A stretch of 25,049 nucleotides of DNA from an uncultured Blautia sp. (GCA_905209435.1 CAJLTE010000041.1:1-25049); one strand, 5' to 3'. Shown: positions 1 to 8,087, counted from the first letter of the stretch. Numbers and translations: made by a program. The notes: a model not told the origin generated them from the letters alone.

Positions 1-877
1 AGGCATTTTCACTGAAAATCGTAGTTGCCTCATTGGCAAGAGGACTGTCTACATACACAGTAAAGCCATCATGCCCGTGAACAAGCCCCTGTTCTTTGAT
101 CTGACGGATAAAATACAGCATTTCCTGCGTACGGCCCACAGCAAAGGATGGAATCACCAGATTACCGCCTCTGTCAAAAGTTTTCTGAATGATTTCCGCA
201 AGCATGACTGGATAATCCGGTCGTTCTCCATGACTTCTGTCTCCATAAGTAGACTCCATCACAACATAATCTGCCTCTTTAATATATACAGGATCCTTGA
301 TTAGAGGCTGATTAAGATTTCCGATGTCTCCGGAAAATACGATTTTCTCTTTCTTATCATCTTCGGTAAGCCAGATTTCAATACTGCTTGATCCCAGGAG
401 ATGTCCCGCATCCACAAAACGAACCTCGATTCCTTCAGCAGGTTTGATAATTTTATCGTATGGACATCTGACAAAGTTTCGAAGAACACCCATTGCGTCT
501 TCCATCGTATATGCAGGAATAAATTCCGGTTTTCCTTCTCTGCGCCCCTTACGATTTCTCCATTCAGCCTCAAACATCTGGATATGTGCGCTGTCACGGA
601 GCATGATATCACAGAGATTACAGGTTGCTTCTGTGGCGTAGATTGGTCCCTGATAGCCTTTTGCATATAATGCCGGAAGATTACCGGAATGATCCATATG
701 AGCATGTGTCAGGAGCACAAAGTCCAGGTCACCCGGAGCTACCGGTAACTCTTTATTCTCGTAATAATCTGGTCCCTGCTCCATTCCATAATCCACCAGA
801 AACTTCCGCCCTGCTGCTTCCAGATAATAGCAGCTTCCGGTCACTTCGTGTGTTGCACCGATAAATGTTATCTTCAT
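1..877 (-). CDS. MBL-fold metallo-hydrolase, CPSF/RNase-like (3' part off window)
   Basis: Minus-strand gene starting at ATG 877 and running off the left edge, with 292 residues visible. The protein begins MKITFIGATHEVTGS. It carries the metallo-beta-lactamase motif THAHMDHSG near residue 57, a later AGHLLGSS stretch, FSGDIG, and the VIPSFAVGRTQEML motif of the beta-CASP/CPSF-type branch that cleaves RNA or other phosphodiesters. It is therefore probably a zinc-dependent cytoplasmic nuclease or hydrolase; the actual substrate is unknown. An AAAGGGGG-type ribosome binding site lies just upstream of the chosen start. A possible extended -10 promoter lies at 982-987. The C-terminal part is missing only because the window ends. 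Confidence 0.9.
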   Translation of the reverse strand, partial: MKITFIGATHEVTGSCYYLEAAGRKFLVDYGMEQGPDYYENKELPVAPGDLDFVLLTHAHMDHSGNLPALYAKGYQGPIYATEATCNLCDIMLRDSAHIQMFEAEWRNRKGRREGKPEFIPAYTMEDAMGVLRNFVRCPYDKIIKPAEGIEVRFVDAGHLLGSSSIEIWLTEDDKKEKIVFSGDIGNLNQPLIKDPVYIKEADYVVMESTYGDRSHGERPDYPVMLAEIIQKTFDRGGNLVIPSFAVGRTQEMLYFIRQIKEQGLVHGHDGFTVYVDSPLANEATTIFSENA

Positions 878-981
878 GCACAAGCCCCCTTTTCCGCTCT
901 GCTATATGTTCATAAACGCAATCGACTTACGTTTAAGCAGAAATAATCGACTTTCTGTTTATTAACAGTTTTATTGTATTT

Positions 982-1010
982 ATTATACACGAAATGTTTG
1001 GATTTTGACA
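982..1010 (-). promoter_or_regulatory. Possible promoter of the MBL-fold gene
   Basis: Read on the minus strand, a perfect TATAAT at 987-982 is preceded by TG (extended -10). A weak -35 (TGTCAA, 1010-1005) lies 17 bp upstream. The leader to ATG 877 is about 100 nt and contains the 9-bp direct repeat AATCGACTT (plus strand 920-928 and 945-953), a possible operator. The rest of the 291-bp gap (878-1168) holds no convincing gene. Confidence 0.5.
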
Positions 1011-1085
1011 GTCTTTTTGTGAAATATATGGAATTTTAAGAATTTATCTTTGGAAAGATTGTTAGATTTTTCAGAATTTTAAGAT

Positions 1086-1145
1086 TCCCCAGCGAAGGTA
1101 ATGTAAGTTTACTGGATTTTTTTGGTTTGTTGACATCGCTGGGGA
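1086..1145. repeat. 10-bp inverted repeat with a 40-nt loop
   Basis: TCCCCAGCGA (1086-1095) and its exact complement TCGCTGGGGA (1136-1145) flank 40 nt of A/T-rich DNA. It lies just beyond the stop codon of the minus-strand gene ending at 1169, so it may act as its 3' end structure. The loop is long for an intrinsic terminator and the T-tract after the stem is poor. A protein-binding site or mRNA-stabilising structure is equally possible. Confidence 0.45.
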
Positions 1146-1168
1146 TGGGATGAGCTTATGCTATAAAA

Positions 1169-1642
1169 TTATTTTACCAGGACTCCCTTGGTTACTGTTC
1201 TAACTGCTTCTTTACTTCCATCTTTTGCTGCATGGTAGCCACGGACTCTGTAGTAGTAGCCGCTTGGAACGATAACTGTGAGATCTTTAACGAGATTGGA
1301 TACATTAGATGCCGTAAAAGTCCAGCTTTTGTACTCAGTATAACTTCCATTTACTTTTCGATCCAGATATAAAGTCAGATATACCTTATCGCAATTATGA
1401 TGGCACTGTGTTATTCCGGATATTCCAACTTTATTACTTGCTAATTTTTTAACGGTTGTTGTTCCAAAACTTAAATTATTGCCTCGCAACATACTGTAAA
1501 CCGTATTTTCTGAATAATCTTCATCTGTTTCCAAATCCGTAATTTCCAATTCATCGGCAAAGGTTGTAACTAACCCTATTGACATGCTGAGACAAATTAC
1601 CAAAAAAAGTGTCCATATTATCTTTCCTATTTTTCTTTTCAT
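1169..1642 (-). CDS. Small secreted protein, DUF6147-like
   Basis: 157 residues. The N-terminus MKRKIGKIIWTLFLVICL is a clear signal peptide (basic start, hydrophobic core, likely cleavage near residue 29, TTFADE), so the protein is exported. The mature part is short and rich in beta-prone stretches, with an RGNNLSFGTTTV segment, CHHNCDKVYLTLYLDR in the middle, and GYYYRVRGYHAAKDG near the end. This pattern recalls the small Lachnospiraceae family labelled DUF6147; that assignment is from memory and unverified. Function is unknown. It lies 68 bp downstream of the DUF4367 gene on the same strand and has an AAAGGA-type ribosome binding site, so the two may be cotranscribed. Confidence 0.7.
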   Translation of the reverse strand: MKRKIGKIIWTLFLVICLSMSIGLVTTFADELEITDLETDEDYSENTVYSMLRGNNLSFGTTTVKKLASNKVGISGITQCHHNCDKVYLTLYLDRKVNGSYTEYKSWTFTASNVSNLVKDLTVIVPSGYYYRVRGYHAAKDGSKEAVRTVTKGVLVK

Positions 1643-1710
1643 ACTTTTTCCTTTCTTACGCGTAAACTTTCATTACAATAATAATACGAACATATTCGGC
1701 AATTATCTCT

Positions 1711-2523
1711 TTACATTTTTATATTTTTTACTAACTTTATAAATTCCTGTTCATTCATTTTGCATTCAATCTGATAGAACACTGAATCCGTATTCCAATA
1801 TGCAACATAACTTGGGATTTTATCTCCCTTAGCCGCTATTTTTTTAATTTGGATATTAGTATCATCTTCTTGCATTTTAATTGATTTTATTATTTGACCA
1901 TCTAAACTTTCTCCACTGCTTTTGCTTCCATTACTATATTCATTTATATATACTGTCAAGATCACATCTTTGTAGTTATATTGCATTATCGCATATCCAT
2001 ATTCTTTACTCACTTTATAGTCTTTAAATCCAAAGCCATCTGGTCTATACATTAAATATGGGACTTGTACCTCCAATTGTTGTTCTATATCGCTAATACC
2101 TTCTTCCTCATCCATAATAACATCGTCACTATTCGGATCATTATCAACACTAATCTTCGTATCATTCCCCGTCCAAACCTTCACCGAATCAATAAAATAA
2201 CTCCTGTTAGCCTGGCTGGTCATGCTTGCGGCGAATACGCCTGCTGCACACACGAGCACCGCCGCTGCCACCTTTGCTGCTTTATGCCTTTTTTTCTCAG
2301 GGAGGTAGACAATTTTTACTTTTTCAGGTTCATCTTCTTCATAAACGCCATCTGCTTTCAGTCGGTCCACAAGTTTTTTGTAGGCAGCTTTTGCCTCTTC
2401 TTCCGTTTCTCCATCATCAGGAAGAACTCCGTTCGGAAACAGAACTTCCTCCATCTCGTCTATTTCTTTTTCGTATTCTTCTGCCAACCATTTTTTCAGT
2501 TCATCATCCCTGAAATCTTCCAT
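1711..2523 (-). CDS. Single-pass membrane protein with DUF4367-like C-terminus
   Basis: 270 residues. The first ~75 are highly charged and acidic (MEDFRDDELKKWLAEEYEKE). One transmembrane segment follows at about 80-100 (AAKVAAAVLVCAAGVFAAS), then an extracytoplasmic region. The C-terminal ~120 residues (VPYLMYRPDGFGFKDYKVSK to the KLVKNIKM end) look like DUF4367, a domain often on the outer side of anti-sigma-like membrane proteins. AGGAGA lies just upstream of the ATG. Its layout (cytoplasmic acidic part, one membrane segment, outer sensor-like domain) would suit an anti-sigma factor for the ECF-like sigma gene at 3739-4266, from which murG on the other strand separates it. That role is inference. 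Confidence 0.75.
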   Translation of the reverse strand: MEDFRDDELKKWLAEEYEKEIDEMEEVLFPNGVLPDDGETEEEAKAAYKKLVDRLKADGVYEEDEPEKVKIVYLPEKKRHKAAKVAAAVLVCAAGVFAASMTSQANRSYFIDSVKVWTGNDTKISVDNDPNSDDVIMDEEEGISDIEQQLEVQVPYLMYRPDGFGFKDYKVSKEYGYAIMQYNYKDVILTVYINEYSNGSKSSGESLDGQIIKSIKMQEDDTNIQIKKIAAKGDKIPSYVAYWNTDSVFYQIECKMNEQEFIKLVKNIKM

Positions 2524-2551
2524 TATTTTTCTCCTGTAATCCTATCTTTCC

Positions 2552-2580
2552 TTGACAATTCCTCCGTTAGAGTTCATATT
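2552..2580 (+). promoter_or_regulatory. Probable murG promoter
   Basis: TTGACA at 2552-2557 is a perfect -35 box. CATATT at 2575-2580, 17 bp away, is an acceptable -10. Transcription would begin near 2587, before the AGGAGG at 2603-2608. This supports ATG 2616 as the murG start, since the upstream in-frame ATG at 2583 would lie at or before the transcript start. Confidence 0.55.
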
Positions 2581-2615
2581 TAATGATAGTATATGACTAT
2601 TCAGGAGGAATCCAA

Positions 2616-3683
2616 ATGAAACACATCGTACTTACCGGCGGTGGTACTGCCGGCCATGTAACTCCAAATATTGCCCTGATCCCAAGACTTAAGGAGCTGG
2701 GTTATACAATTTCCTATATCGGTTCCTATGAAGGAATCGAAAAAAAACTGATCGAAGAACTTGGAATCCCTTATTATGGAATTTCATCTGGAAAACTGAG
2801 ACGCTACTTCGATCTAAAAAACTTTTCTGACCCGTTTCGTGTCCTGAAAGGCTTCAGCCAGGCCAGAAAAATTCTGAAAGATCTGAAACCGGACGTTGTT
2901 TTTTCCAAAGGCGGATTCGTTACAGTTCCTGTTGTAATTGCGGCAAAACGCCTGAAAATCCCAGCACTTATCCATGAATCAGATATGACTCCCGGACTCG
3001 CCAATAAACTCTGTCTCTCATCTGCATCAAAAATATGCTGTAACTTCCCGGAAACTGTCAATAATCTTCCTGCTGACAAAGCAGTTCTTACCGGAACTCC
3101 GATCCGTCAGGAACTTCTTTCCGGAAATGCGGACGCTGGTCGTAAATTCTGTGGTTTCACTGCTGACAAGCCAGTAATTATGGTTATTGGCGGCAGTCTC
3201 GGCGCAGCTTCTGTAAACGACAATGTCCGTAAGATTCTTCCGGAACTTCTGAAAGATTTCCAGGTTGTTCATCTTTGCGGAAAAGGTAAAACCGATGAAA
3301 GTCTTAAAGGTACCACCGGGTATGTCCAGTATGAATATATCCAGGATGAACTTCCGGATCTGTTCGCTATGGCTGATGTTGTGATTTCACGTGCAGGTGC
3401 CAATGCAATCTGCGAAATCCGCGAGCTGCATAAACCGAATCTTCTGATTCCACTTTCCGCAAAAGCAAGTCGTGGTGATCAGATTCTCAATGCACGTTCT
3501 TTTGAACGCCAGGGATTCAGCATGGTTCTGGAGGAAGAAGAAATCACAGAAACAAAACTTCTGGACACCATCCACCAGCTTTATACTGACCGTCAGAAAT
3601 ATACAGAAGCCATGGCTGGAAACGGTCGTGTAGATTCTATCAGCAAGATCACAGAGCTTATTGAAGAATGCGCCCGTTCCTGA
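2616..3683 (+). CDS. murG: MurG, lipid II synthase (UDP-GlcNAc transferase)
   Basis: 355 residues from ATG 2616, chosen because AGGAGG sits 7 nt upstream at 2603-2608. MurG transfers GlcNAc from UDP-GlcNAc to lipid I at the inner face of the membrane, giving lipid II for peptidoglycan. The glycosyltransferase-28 features are all present: GGGTAGHVTP at residues 8-17, SKGGFVTVP near 100, MVIGGSLGAASVN near 195-207, and ISRAGANAICEI in the donor-binding C-terminal domain. Length is normal for the family. It stands alone between minus-strand genes with its own promoter and terminator rather than in a division/cell-wall (dcw) cluster. It could be a second copy or a relocated sole copy; the window cannot tell. 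Confidence 0.93.
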   Translation: MKHIVLTGGGTAGHVTPNIALIPRLKELGYTISYIGSYEGIEKKLIEELGIPYYGISSGKLRRYFDLKNFSDPFRVLKGFSQARKILKDLKPDVVFSKGGFVTVPVVIAAKRLKIPALIHESDMTPGLANKLCLSSASKICCNFPETVNNLPADKAVLTGTPIRQELLSGNADAGRKFCGFTADKPVIMVIGGSLGAASVNDNVRKILPELLKDFQVVHLCGKGKTDESLKGTTGYVQYEYIQDELPDLFAMADVVISRAGANAICEIRELHKPNLLIPLSAKASRGDQILNARSFERQGFSMVLEEEEITETKLLDTIHQLYTDRQKYTEAMAGNGRVDSISKITELIEECARS

Positions 3684-3701
3684 TCATTCACTTTCTGTAA
3701 A

Positions 3702-3745
3702 AAACTCTGCCATTTCCAGGAAATGGCAGGGTTTCTTTTTATTCG
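3702..3745. terminator. Bidirectional intrinsic terminator, murG / sigma factor
   Basis: A near-perfect stem, AAACTCTGCCATTTCC (3702-3717) against GGAAATGGCAGGGTTT (3719-3734) with one G-U pair, is followed by TCTTTTTATT on the plus strand and preceded by A-rich DNA that gives a T-tract on the minus strand. It lies 18 nt after the murG stop and its T-tract overlaps the stop of the convergent sigma gene, so it can serve both. Confidence 0.85.
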
Positions 3746-4266
3746 TAAACTTTACGAAACTCTTCTTTCAGCCAGCGCTTTGCCTTATATATCCTGTTAT
3801 TCACACCACTCTTTGTCAATCCAAACTCTTCTGCAACTATCTCAACTGGAATATCCAGATATTTGACCTGAATCAGGATTTCATAATTAAGAGGCTGTTC
3901 TTCACGAAATCTTTCCAACACCATGTACATAAATTCTTTCTTCTCTTTACGCAGAATTACTTCTTCCGCATCAACAGATCTCTGAACTTCCAGAATTTCA
4001 GAAATATCTTCTGTACAGACAAACTCATGTCTGGAACTGGACTTCTTTTTATAATCCATTGCTTTATTCACGGAAGATCTGCGTATCAGGGAATACATCA
4101 TTTTTTCATTGTCAACATTCAGTCCTTTTCTCATGTTGTACATTTTATAAAGTACATCCTGGCTGACATCGTCTGCCATATTCCAGTCGTGCAGGATTCC
4201 GTATGCGTATGCTTTGGATATTTTTCGATATTTAAGGTAAAACTCTTCGTATGTCTGATTTTTCAT
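3739..4266 (-). CDS. ECF-like sigma-70 family RNA polymerase sigma factor
   Basis: 175 residues. An N-terminal region 2-like part (YILHDW-type helix, then ADDVSQDVLYKMY near 31-43) is joined by a charged linker to a C-terminal region 4 helix-turn-helix (IPVEIVAEEFGLTKSGVNNR, then IYKAKRWLKEEF, about 133-170). The two-domain layout without region 1 or 3 and the short length are those of ECF sigma factors, which direct RNA polymerase to stress or envelope promoters. It starts 23 bp after the HIT gene on the same strand, with only a weak AAAGAGA ribosome binding site, so it is probably cotranscribed with it. A likely partner is the DUF4367 protein at 1711-2523 (inference). Confidence 0.85.
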   Translation of the reverse strand: MKNQTYEEFYLKYRKISKAYAYGILHDWNMADDVSQDVLYKMYNMRKGLNVDNEKMMYSLIRRSSVNKAMDYKKKSSSRHEFVCTEDISEILEVQRSVDAEEVILRKEKKEFMYMVLERFREEQPLNYEILIQVKYLDIPVEIVAEEFGLTKSGVNNRIYKAKRWLKEEFRKVYE

Positions 4267-4289
4267 TTTTTCTCTTTAGTAGGTATTTA

Positions 4290-4694
4290 TCAGTCTCTGA
4301 CCTTTTTCAGAATTTCATCTCTCACCTCATCGCTGAGCTCTCCGGCTTTCCAGGTCAGTCCAACTTCATCACCTTTATATCTCGGAATCAGGTGCATATG
4401 AAAATGAAATACAGTCTGTCCTGCAATCTCTCCATTATTCTGGACAATATTAAATCCATCACAGTTTAATGCATCTGTCAGCTTTCCAGCCATTTTTTTT
4501 GCGAGGATCATTGCCTTTCCTGCTGTCTCATCTGGAAGCTCATAAATATTAGCTGCATGTTTTTTCGGTAAGATCAGAGAATGACCTTTACTTGCCGGAC
4601 CCAGATCAAGAATTACACGAAAATCCTCATCCTCATAAAGTGTTGCTGCTGGAATTTCTCCATTTGCAATTTTACAAAATATACAATCTCCCAT
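4290..4694 (-). CDS. HIT-family nucleotide hydrolase (histidine triad)
   Basis: 134 residues, the usual length for Hint-type proteins. The defining triad HFHMHLIP is at residues 97-103 (His97, His99, His101). The N-terminal CIFCKIANGEIP gives the Cys4/Cys7 pair that binds zinc in many bacterial members, and GHSLILPKKH near 38-46 belongs to the core sheet. Family members hydrolyse nucleoside phosphoramidates or adenylated compounds in the cytoplasm. AGGAGG lies 8 nt before the ATG. It is the first gene of a probable pair with the sigma factor downstream. Confidence 0.93.
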   Translation of the reverse strand: MGDCIFCKIANGEIPAATLYEDEDFRVILDLGPASKGHSLILPKKHAANIYELPDETAGKAMILAKKMAGKLTDALNCDGFNIVQNNGEIAGQTVFHFHMHLIPRYKGDEVGLTWKAGELSDEVRDEILKKVRD

Positions 4695-4816
4695 TGTTTT
4701 ATCCTCCTAGCTTAAATAGTTGTTATTCTTATTTTGTCGTATTTTCTCGATTTTTTCAACACTGTTCTTGTTGATATTTGGAATTTCTGATGTTAATATT
4801 TTTTTGAGGTGATAAC

Positions 4817-5491
4817 ATGTGCAACGACGACACAGTTAATGAATTAAAAAAAGATTTTCATTACACACTTTCTAAATTTTCTCATGAAATCCGTAATCCG
4901 CTGACTCTGATCAACAGCGGACTTCAGATGATCGCATCCGCCCATCCAGAAGTTGAGGATTATGAACACTGGGATGATGTTATGGATAATCTCAGTTATG
5001 TGCGGGAACTTCTTGATGAACTTTCTGCATTTAATAACGCAGGACGGGTCAAACCCGAAGCAACCGATACCGGTATGTATCTGAAAACAGTTCTTTCTTC
5101 TGTCAAACCTACTCTGGACTATCTGGATATCCGTCTTGTGACAGACATTCCCAATGATCTTCCGACACTGATGCTAGACAGAATCCAAATCCGGCAGATG
5201 CTTCTGAACCTTCTTAAGAATGCCTGGGAAGCAGTTCCTGTTCCCGGCGGACAGATCTCTGTGACAGCTTTTACTGAAAAATCTGGTATTTGTATCAATA
5301 TTCAGGATAATGGATGTGGAATTTCCAAAGAACAGCTTGCAAGTATCTTCCAGCCGTTTTTTACAACAAAAGAAAACGGCACCGGTCTGGGGCTTGCTAT
5401 TTCCAGACAGGTAGCTGAAGCGCACCATGGCAGTATTTCCATAGAAAGTACCCCTGGTCAGGGAACCGTTTTCCATATTTTTCTTGGATGA
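4817..5491 (+). CDS. Soluble orphan sensor histidine kinase
   Basis: 224 residues with no membrane segment and no recognisable sensor domain. The dimerisation/phosphoacceptor helix starts almost at once (FSHEIRNPLTLI, phospho-His23). The ATPase domain follows: N box NLLKNAWEAV (Asn135), G1 DNGCGIS, F box FQPFFTTK, and G2 GTGLGLAIS. All catalytic motifs are intact, and the sequence resembles NtrB/sporulation-type kinases. GAGGTG lies 5 nt before the ATG. No response regulator is adjacent, so its partner must be encoded elsewhere, and the signal would have to come from a protein partner or an unrecognised N-terminal cue. Its last 34 nt overlap the 3' end of the convergent rhomboid gene. Confidence 0.92.
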   Translation: MCNDDTVNELKKDFHYTLSKFSHEIRNPLTLINSGLQMIASAHPEVEDYEHWDDVMDNLSYVRELLDELSAFNNAGRVKPEATDTGMYLKTVLSSVKPTLDYLDIRLVTDIPNDLPTLMLDRIQIRQMLLNLLKNAWEAVPVPGGQISVTAFTEKSGICINIQDNGCGISKEQLASIFQPFFTTKENGTGLGLAISRQVAEAHHGSISIESTPGQGTVFHIFLG

Positions 5492-6060
5492 TAGAATATC
5501 ACTGCAGTCAGAAAACCGCACAGCAAACCGCCAATATGAGCTATATTATCAACACCTTCACTTGCAAAACCAAAATACAGAGAAAACGCAGCCATGATCA
5601 GCATTTGTCTTATGGTCAGATCTGAAACTTTTCCTCTGTGACGGATTATCACATAGATCATTCCTCCCATAACTGCAAATACCGCACCAGATGCTCCTGC
5701 GGATAATGTGTATTTTTCTGTCTGCATATCAAAAAACAAAGAGAGCAGATTTCCTCCAAGACCTCCAAGAATATAAATCAGAATAAATTTTATTTTTCCA
5801 ACAACCGGTTCCAGCCGTTGTCCGAGAACAAACAGTACCAACATATTATTGATCAGATGGGGAGCTCCGAAATGCAGGAACATGCTGGTAAACATACGAT
5901 ACCACTGTCCCTGTTCAAAGATCAGAGGTGCATAAACCGCACCACATTCCAGCATATGTTGTCCATTCTCAGAGCCACCGGTAATCTCTACAATGAGAAA
6001 AATTAATGCATTTAACAGAATCAGCAATATCGTCACAGGTTCTTTTTTTATTTCTTCCAC
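5458..6060 (-). CDS. Rhomboid-family intramembrane serine protease
   Basis: 200 residues with about six hydrophobic segments. The first is at 10-25 (TILLILLNALIFLIVE). The catalytic serine motif GASGAVFAVMGG (Ser124) and the catalytic His175 in NIAHIGGLLCGF are present, as are HLINN (Asn71/72 region, oxyanion side) and WYRMFTSMFLH, all typical of rhomboids. These cleave membrane proteins inside or near the bilayer; the substrate is unknown. The gene ends inside the histidine kinase gene on the other strand, and no terminator separates them. Confidence 0.92.
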   Translation of the reverse strand: MEEIKKEPVTILLILLNALIFLIVEITGGSENGQHMLECGAVYAPLIFEQGQWYRMFTSMFLHFGAPHLINNMLVLFVLGQRLEPVVGKIKFILIYILGGLGGNLLSLFFDMQTEKYTLSAGASGAVFAVMGGMIYVIIRHRGKVSDLTIRQMLIMAAFSLYFGFASEGVDNIAHIGGLLCGFLTAVIFYHPRKIWKTVP

Positions 6061-6125
6061 TTAAGTCCTCTTTTCTGTAACATCTCCGGAAAATCATTTC
6101 CAGTTTGTGGTCAGTTTATTGGACT

Positions 6126-6154
6126 ATTTTATCAGATTTTCATTATATAAACAA
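6126..6154 (-). promoter_or_regulatory. Possible promoter of the rhomboid gene
   Basis: On the minus strand TTGTTT (6154-6149) and TAAAAT (6131-6126) are spaced by exactly 17 bp, 66 bp upstream of the rhomboid ATG. This suggests the protease gene is transcribed separately from the tad operon whose last gene ends at 6203. No hairpin terminator for that operon is visible in the 142-bp gap. Confidence 0.45.
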
Positions 6155-6202
6155 CCTGCGGTCTTCTATATAATACGACATAAACCCTGTTTTTTCGCTT
6201 TG

Positions 6203-7654
6203 TTATCTCAAAAAAATATAGCGGGCCTGTGCAAAATCTACTTCATCCTCATCTTTCAATAGATGTTCTTCTCCAGCTTTCAACATCTGCCCATTAACAG
6301 ATGTTCCATTTCTGGAATTCAGATCTGTCAGATAATATTCTCCGTCTCTTTTTCTGATCTTGGCATGAATCCGGCTGACCGTAGGCATATTGATCACAGC
6401 GTCTGATGCTGTCTCCAGTTTTCCGATCACAACAATCTCCTGTTCAAGATATATCGTTGCCAGTTCTCCCGGTTCACGGCTTACCAGTGTGGCCGGACCC
6501 TTCACCAAGCCTGACGTAAGAACCATGGTTTCTCCGAATCCCTCTTCTGCCTCTCTTATCATTTCCTGTTTTTCTCCGTGTTTCTTTGATGTTTTTTCCA
6601 TTTTCTCTTCCCATTCCGTTTCTATTCCTTCCTCTATATCCGTATCCATATTCTTTTCTTCTGAATATGCAGAATCTTTTTTCACAGAATTTTTCTTTTC
6701 TGATATTTTCACCGGAAGATCCTGTTCTTTCCTGGAAAATCTTTTTATCAGCCAGAAAGATAACATCCCCAGGATCATTATTCCCAGAACTCCACACAGA
6801 AAAATTTCAGTGCTTACCCTGGGCAGGTATCCTGTTGCCATTCCCATGGCAGCTCCCAGCAGAACCAGAACAGCTGCCGCAAATCCCGCTGCTTTTTTCC
6901 CTATATCTGTTTTCTTTTCTGCATCCTCTTTCGACTTTTTCTTTTTTCTCTTTCCTGCCTTTTTTGATTTTTCTGCTTCTGCTTCAGAGTCCCGTTCCCA
7001 GTTTTCCATATCCCACAATTCTTCCTGTTCTTTCTCCGATGTTACTTCCTTCTGTACTGATACAGTTGCCTGTTTTTTTTCATATGCTTCAAAATCTTCC
7101 TGATTTCCATTGCTTACTTTATACAATTCTTCCTTGATATATTCCAGATGAAAGCTGTCCTCCAGTGCCCTTCTGTATACACTGTACCCCAGCATAACTG
7201 CCTTTCCATCCTCATGATCCAGTTTTGGAAGAAGATATTCTGCAAGATTCTGAAACTGCTCCTGTATCTCTCCATGAAATCCGGGCATATAGCAAAAGCG
7301 AACATTGTTCTTTTCCGCATCCAGATAAATATATTCCGGCTCCAGGATCAGCTGACAGGGATTCAGAAGATATTCCGACATCGCTTCCATCACCTGAATA
7401 AAACCGCCAAGAATTACCTGAAGTTCTTCCATTCCGATTTTTCTGTTTTCGAAAAGTGCAGTCATCGAATGTCTGGAAGTCACATCATAATACACCATAA
7501 ATTTTCCATCGATTCCCTGAATACGGCATTGCAGAAGATCAGGTACCACATTTGCCACAATCATCCTCACCTGATAAGAATCCGTATTAATCGTATCTTC
7601 TCCTGTCAGTATCAGATAATTATGATTCATATCTCTTTTATATTCTGATCTCAT
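6203..7654 (-). CDS. DUF6382 and FHA domain membrane protein of the Tad locus
   Basis: 483 residues. The N-terminal ~190 residues (NYLILTGEDT, then GKFMVYYDVTSRHSM) match the DUF6382 domain found ahead of FHA domains in clostridial Tad loci. A charged Lys/Glu-rich stretch follows (about 190-250), then two hydrophobic segments around 253-305, another charged linker, and a C-terminal FHA domain (about 398-480) with the phosphothreonine-binding pattern VIGKLETASD, SRIHAKI and NSRNGTSVNG. FHA domains bind phosphothreonine peptides, so it may link Ser/Thr kinase signalling to pilus assembly (inference). It begins 1 nt after the TadE gene, with GAGGTG inside that gene's end, so it is translated as part of the tad operon. 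Confidence 0.88.
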   Translation of the reverse strand: MRSEYKRDMNHNYLILTGEDTINTDSYQVRMIVANVVPDLLQCRIQGIDGKFMVYYDVTSRHSMTALFENRKIGMEELQVILGGFIQVMEAMSEYLLNPCQLILEPEYIYLDAEKNNVRFCYMPGFHGEIQEQFQNLAEYLLPKLDHEDGKAVMLGYSVYRRALEDSFHLEYIKEELYKVSNGNQEDFEAYEKKQATVSVQKEVTSEKEQEELWDMENWERDSEAEAEKSKKAGKRKKKKSKEDAEKKTDIGKKAAGFAAAVLVLLGAAMGMATGYLPRVSTEIFLCGVLGIMILGMLSFWLIKRFSRKEQDLPVKISEKKNSVKKDSAYSEEKNMDTDIEEGIETEWEEKMEKTSKKHGEKQEMIREAEEGFGETMVLTSGLVKGPATLVSREPGELATIYLEQEIVVIGKLETASDAVINMPTVSRIHAKIRKRDGEYYLTDLNSRNGTSVNGQMLKAGEEHLLKDEDEVDFAQARYIFLR

Positions 7655-7655
7655 T

Positions 7656-8087
7656 TTAATTTTTCACCTCTTTCAGCGCATCTGCCGCTCCCTTTATCCT
7701 GCGTATCCATCCTACAGGACGTAACGGTTTCGCTGTTCCGCTGACTGTAATATTCCATTTTTGTCCGAGAAACCCTGCCGGTATCTCCATACGATAAGTT
7801 ACCTGCACATTTTTTCCCGCATTTGTCTGCATACTCAGGTTTTCCCCTCCAGGCAGTCCCTGGCTTCCAAGCATCCGTCCCTGAATATCCGCTGTCTCAT
7901 ATATATTTGCTTCTTTTTTATATCCTTCCATACTGCCACTTACTGCCGCCTCATATGCAGCTGCTGTCAACCACGCCCTGTTATGTACAAAAAAATCCAG
8001 ATACAACATACTCATAATAACCGTGAGCAATAACGGCATCAGCAGTGCCGCTTCCAACGTAAAACTTCCTTTTTTCAGTTTTTTCAC
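7656..8087 (-). CDS. TadE-like pseudopilin
   Basis: 143 residues. The N-terminus MKKLKKGSFTLEAALLMPLL has the type IV pilin-like form: basic leader, Gly before the processed position, the TLEAAL motif, and a hydrophobic helix (about 9-30) followed by FVHNRAWLTAAAYEAAVSG. TadE-type pseudopilins are processed by the locus prepilin peptidase and help Flp pilus assembly. The start codon is GTG, overlapping the previous stop as GTGA, with GGAGGTG upstream. The next gene (FHA) begins 1 nt after its stop. Confidence 0.87.
   Translation of the reverse strand: MKKLKKGSFTLEAALLMPLLLTVIMSMLYLDFFVHNRAWLTAAAYEAAVSGSMEGYKKEANIYETADIQGRMLGSQGLPGGENLSMQTNAGKNVQVTYRMEIPAGFLGQKWNITVSGTAKPLRPVGWIRRIKGAADALKEVKN

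Noticed and set aside
2065..2583. A 172-codon plus-strand frame before murG
   Set aside because: It is antisense to the DUF4367 gene, Phe/Ile/His-rich, and lacks a ribosome binding site.
3661..4401. A 246-codon plus-strand frame opposite the sigma factor gene
   Set aside because: It lies wholly antisense to the sigma factor and HIT gene, has low-complexity Phe/Ser/Ile composition, no ribosome binding site, and crosses a terminator.
4771..4799. TTGATA-N17-TAATAT as a promoter of the histidine kinase gene
   Set aside because: The predicted start (~4806) would fall on the ribosome binding site GAGGTG at 4806-4811, leaving no usable leader.
6390..7137. Two long plus-strand frames (237 and 183 codons) opposite the FHA gene
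   Set aside because: They are Ser/Phe/Pro-rich shadows of the Lys/Glu/Arg-rich region of the FHA protein, with no start signals.
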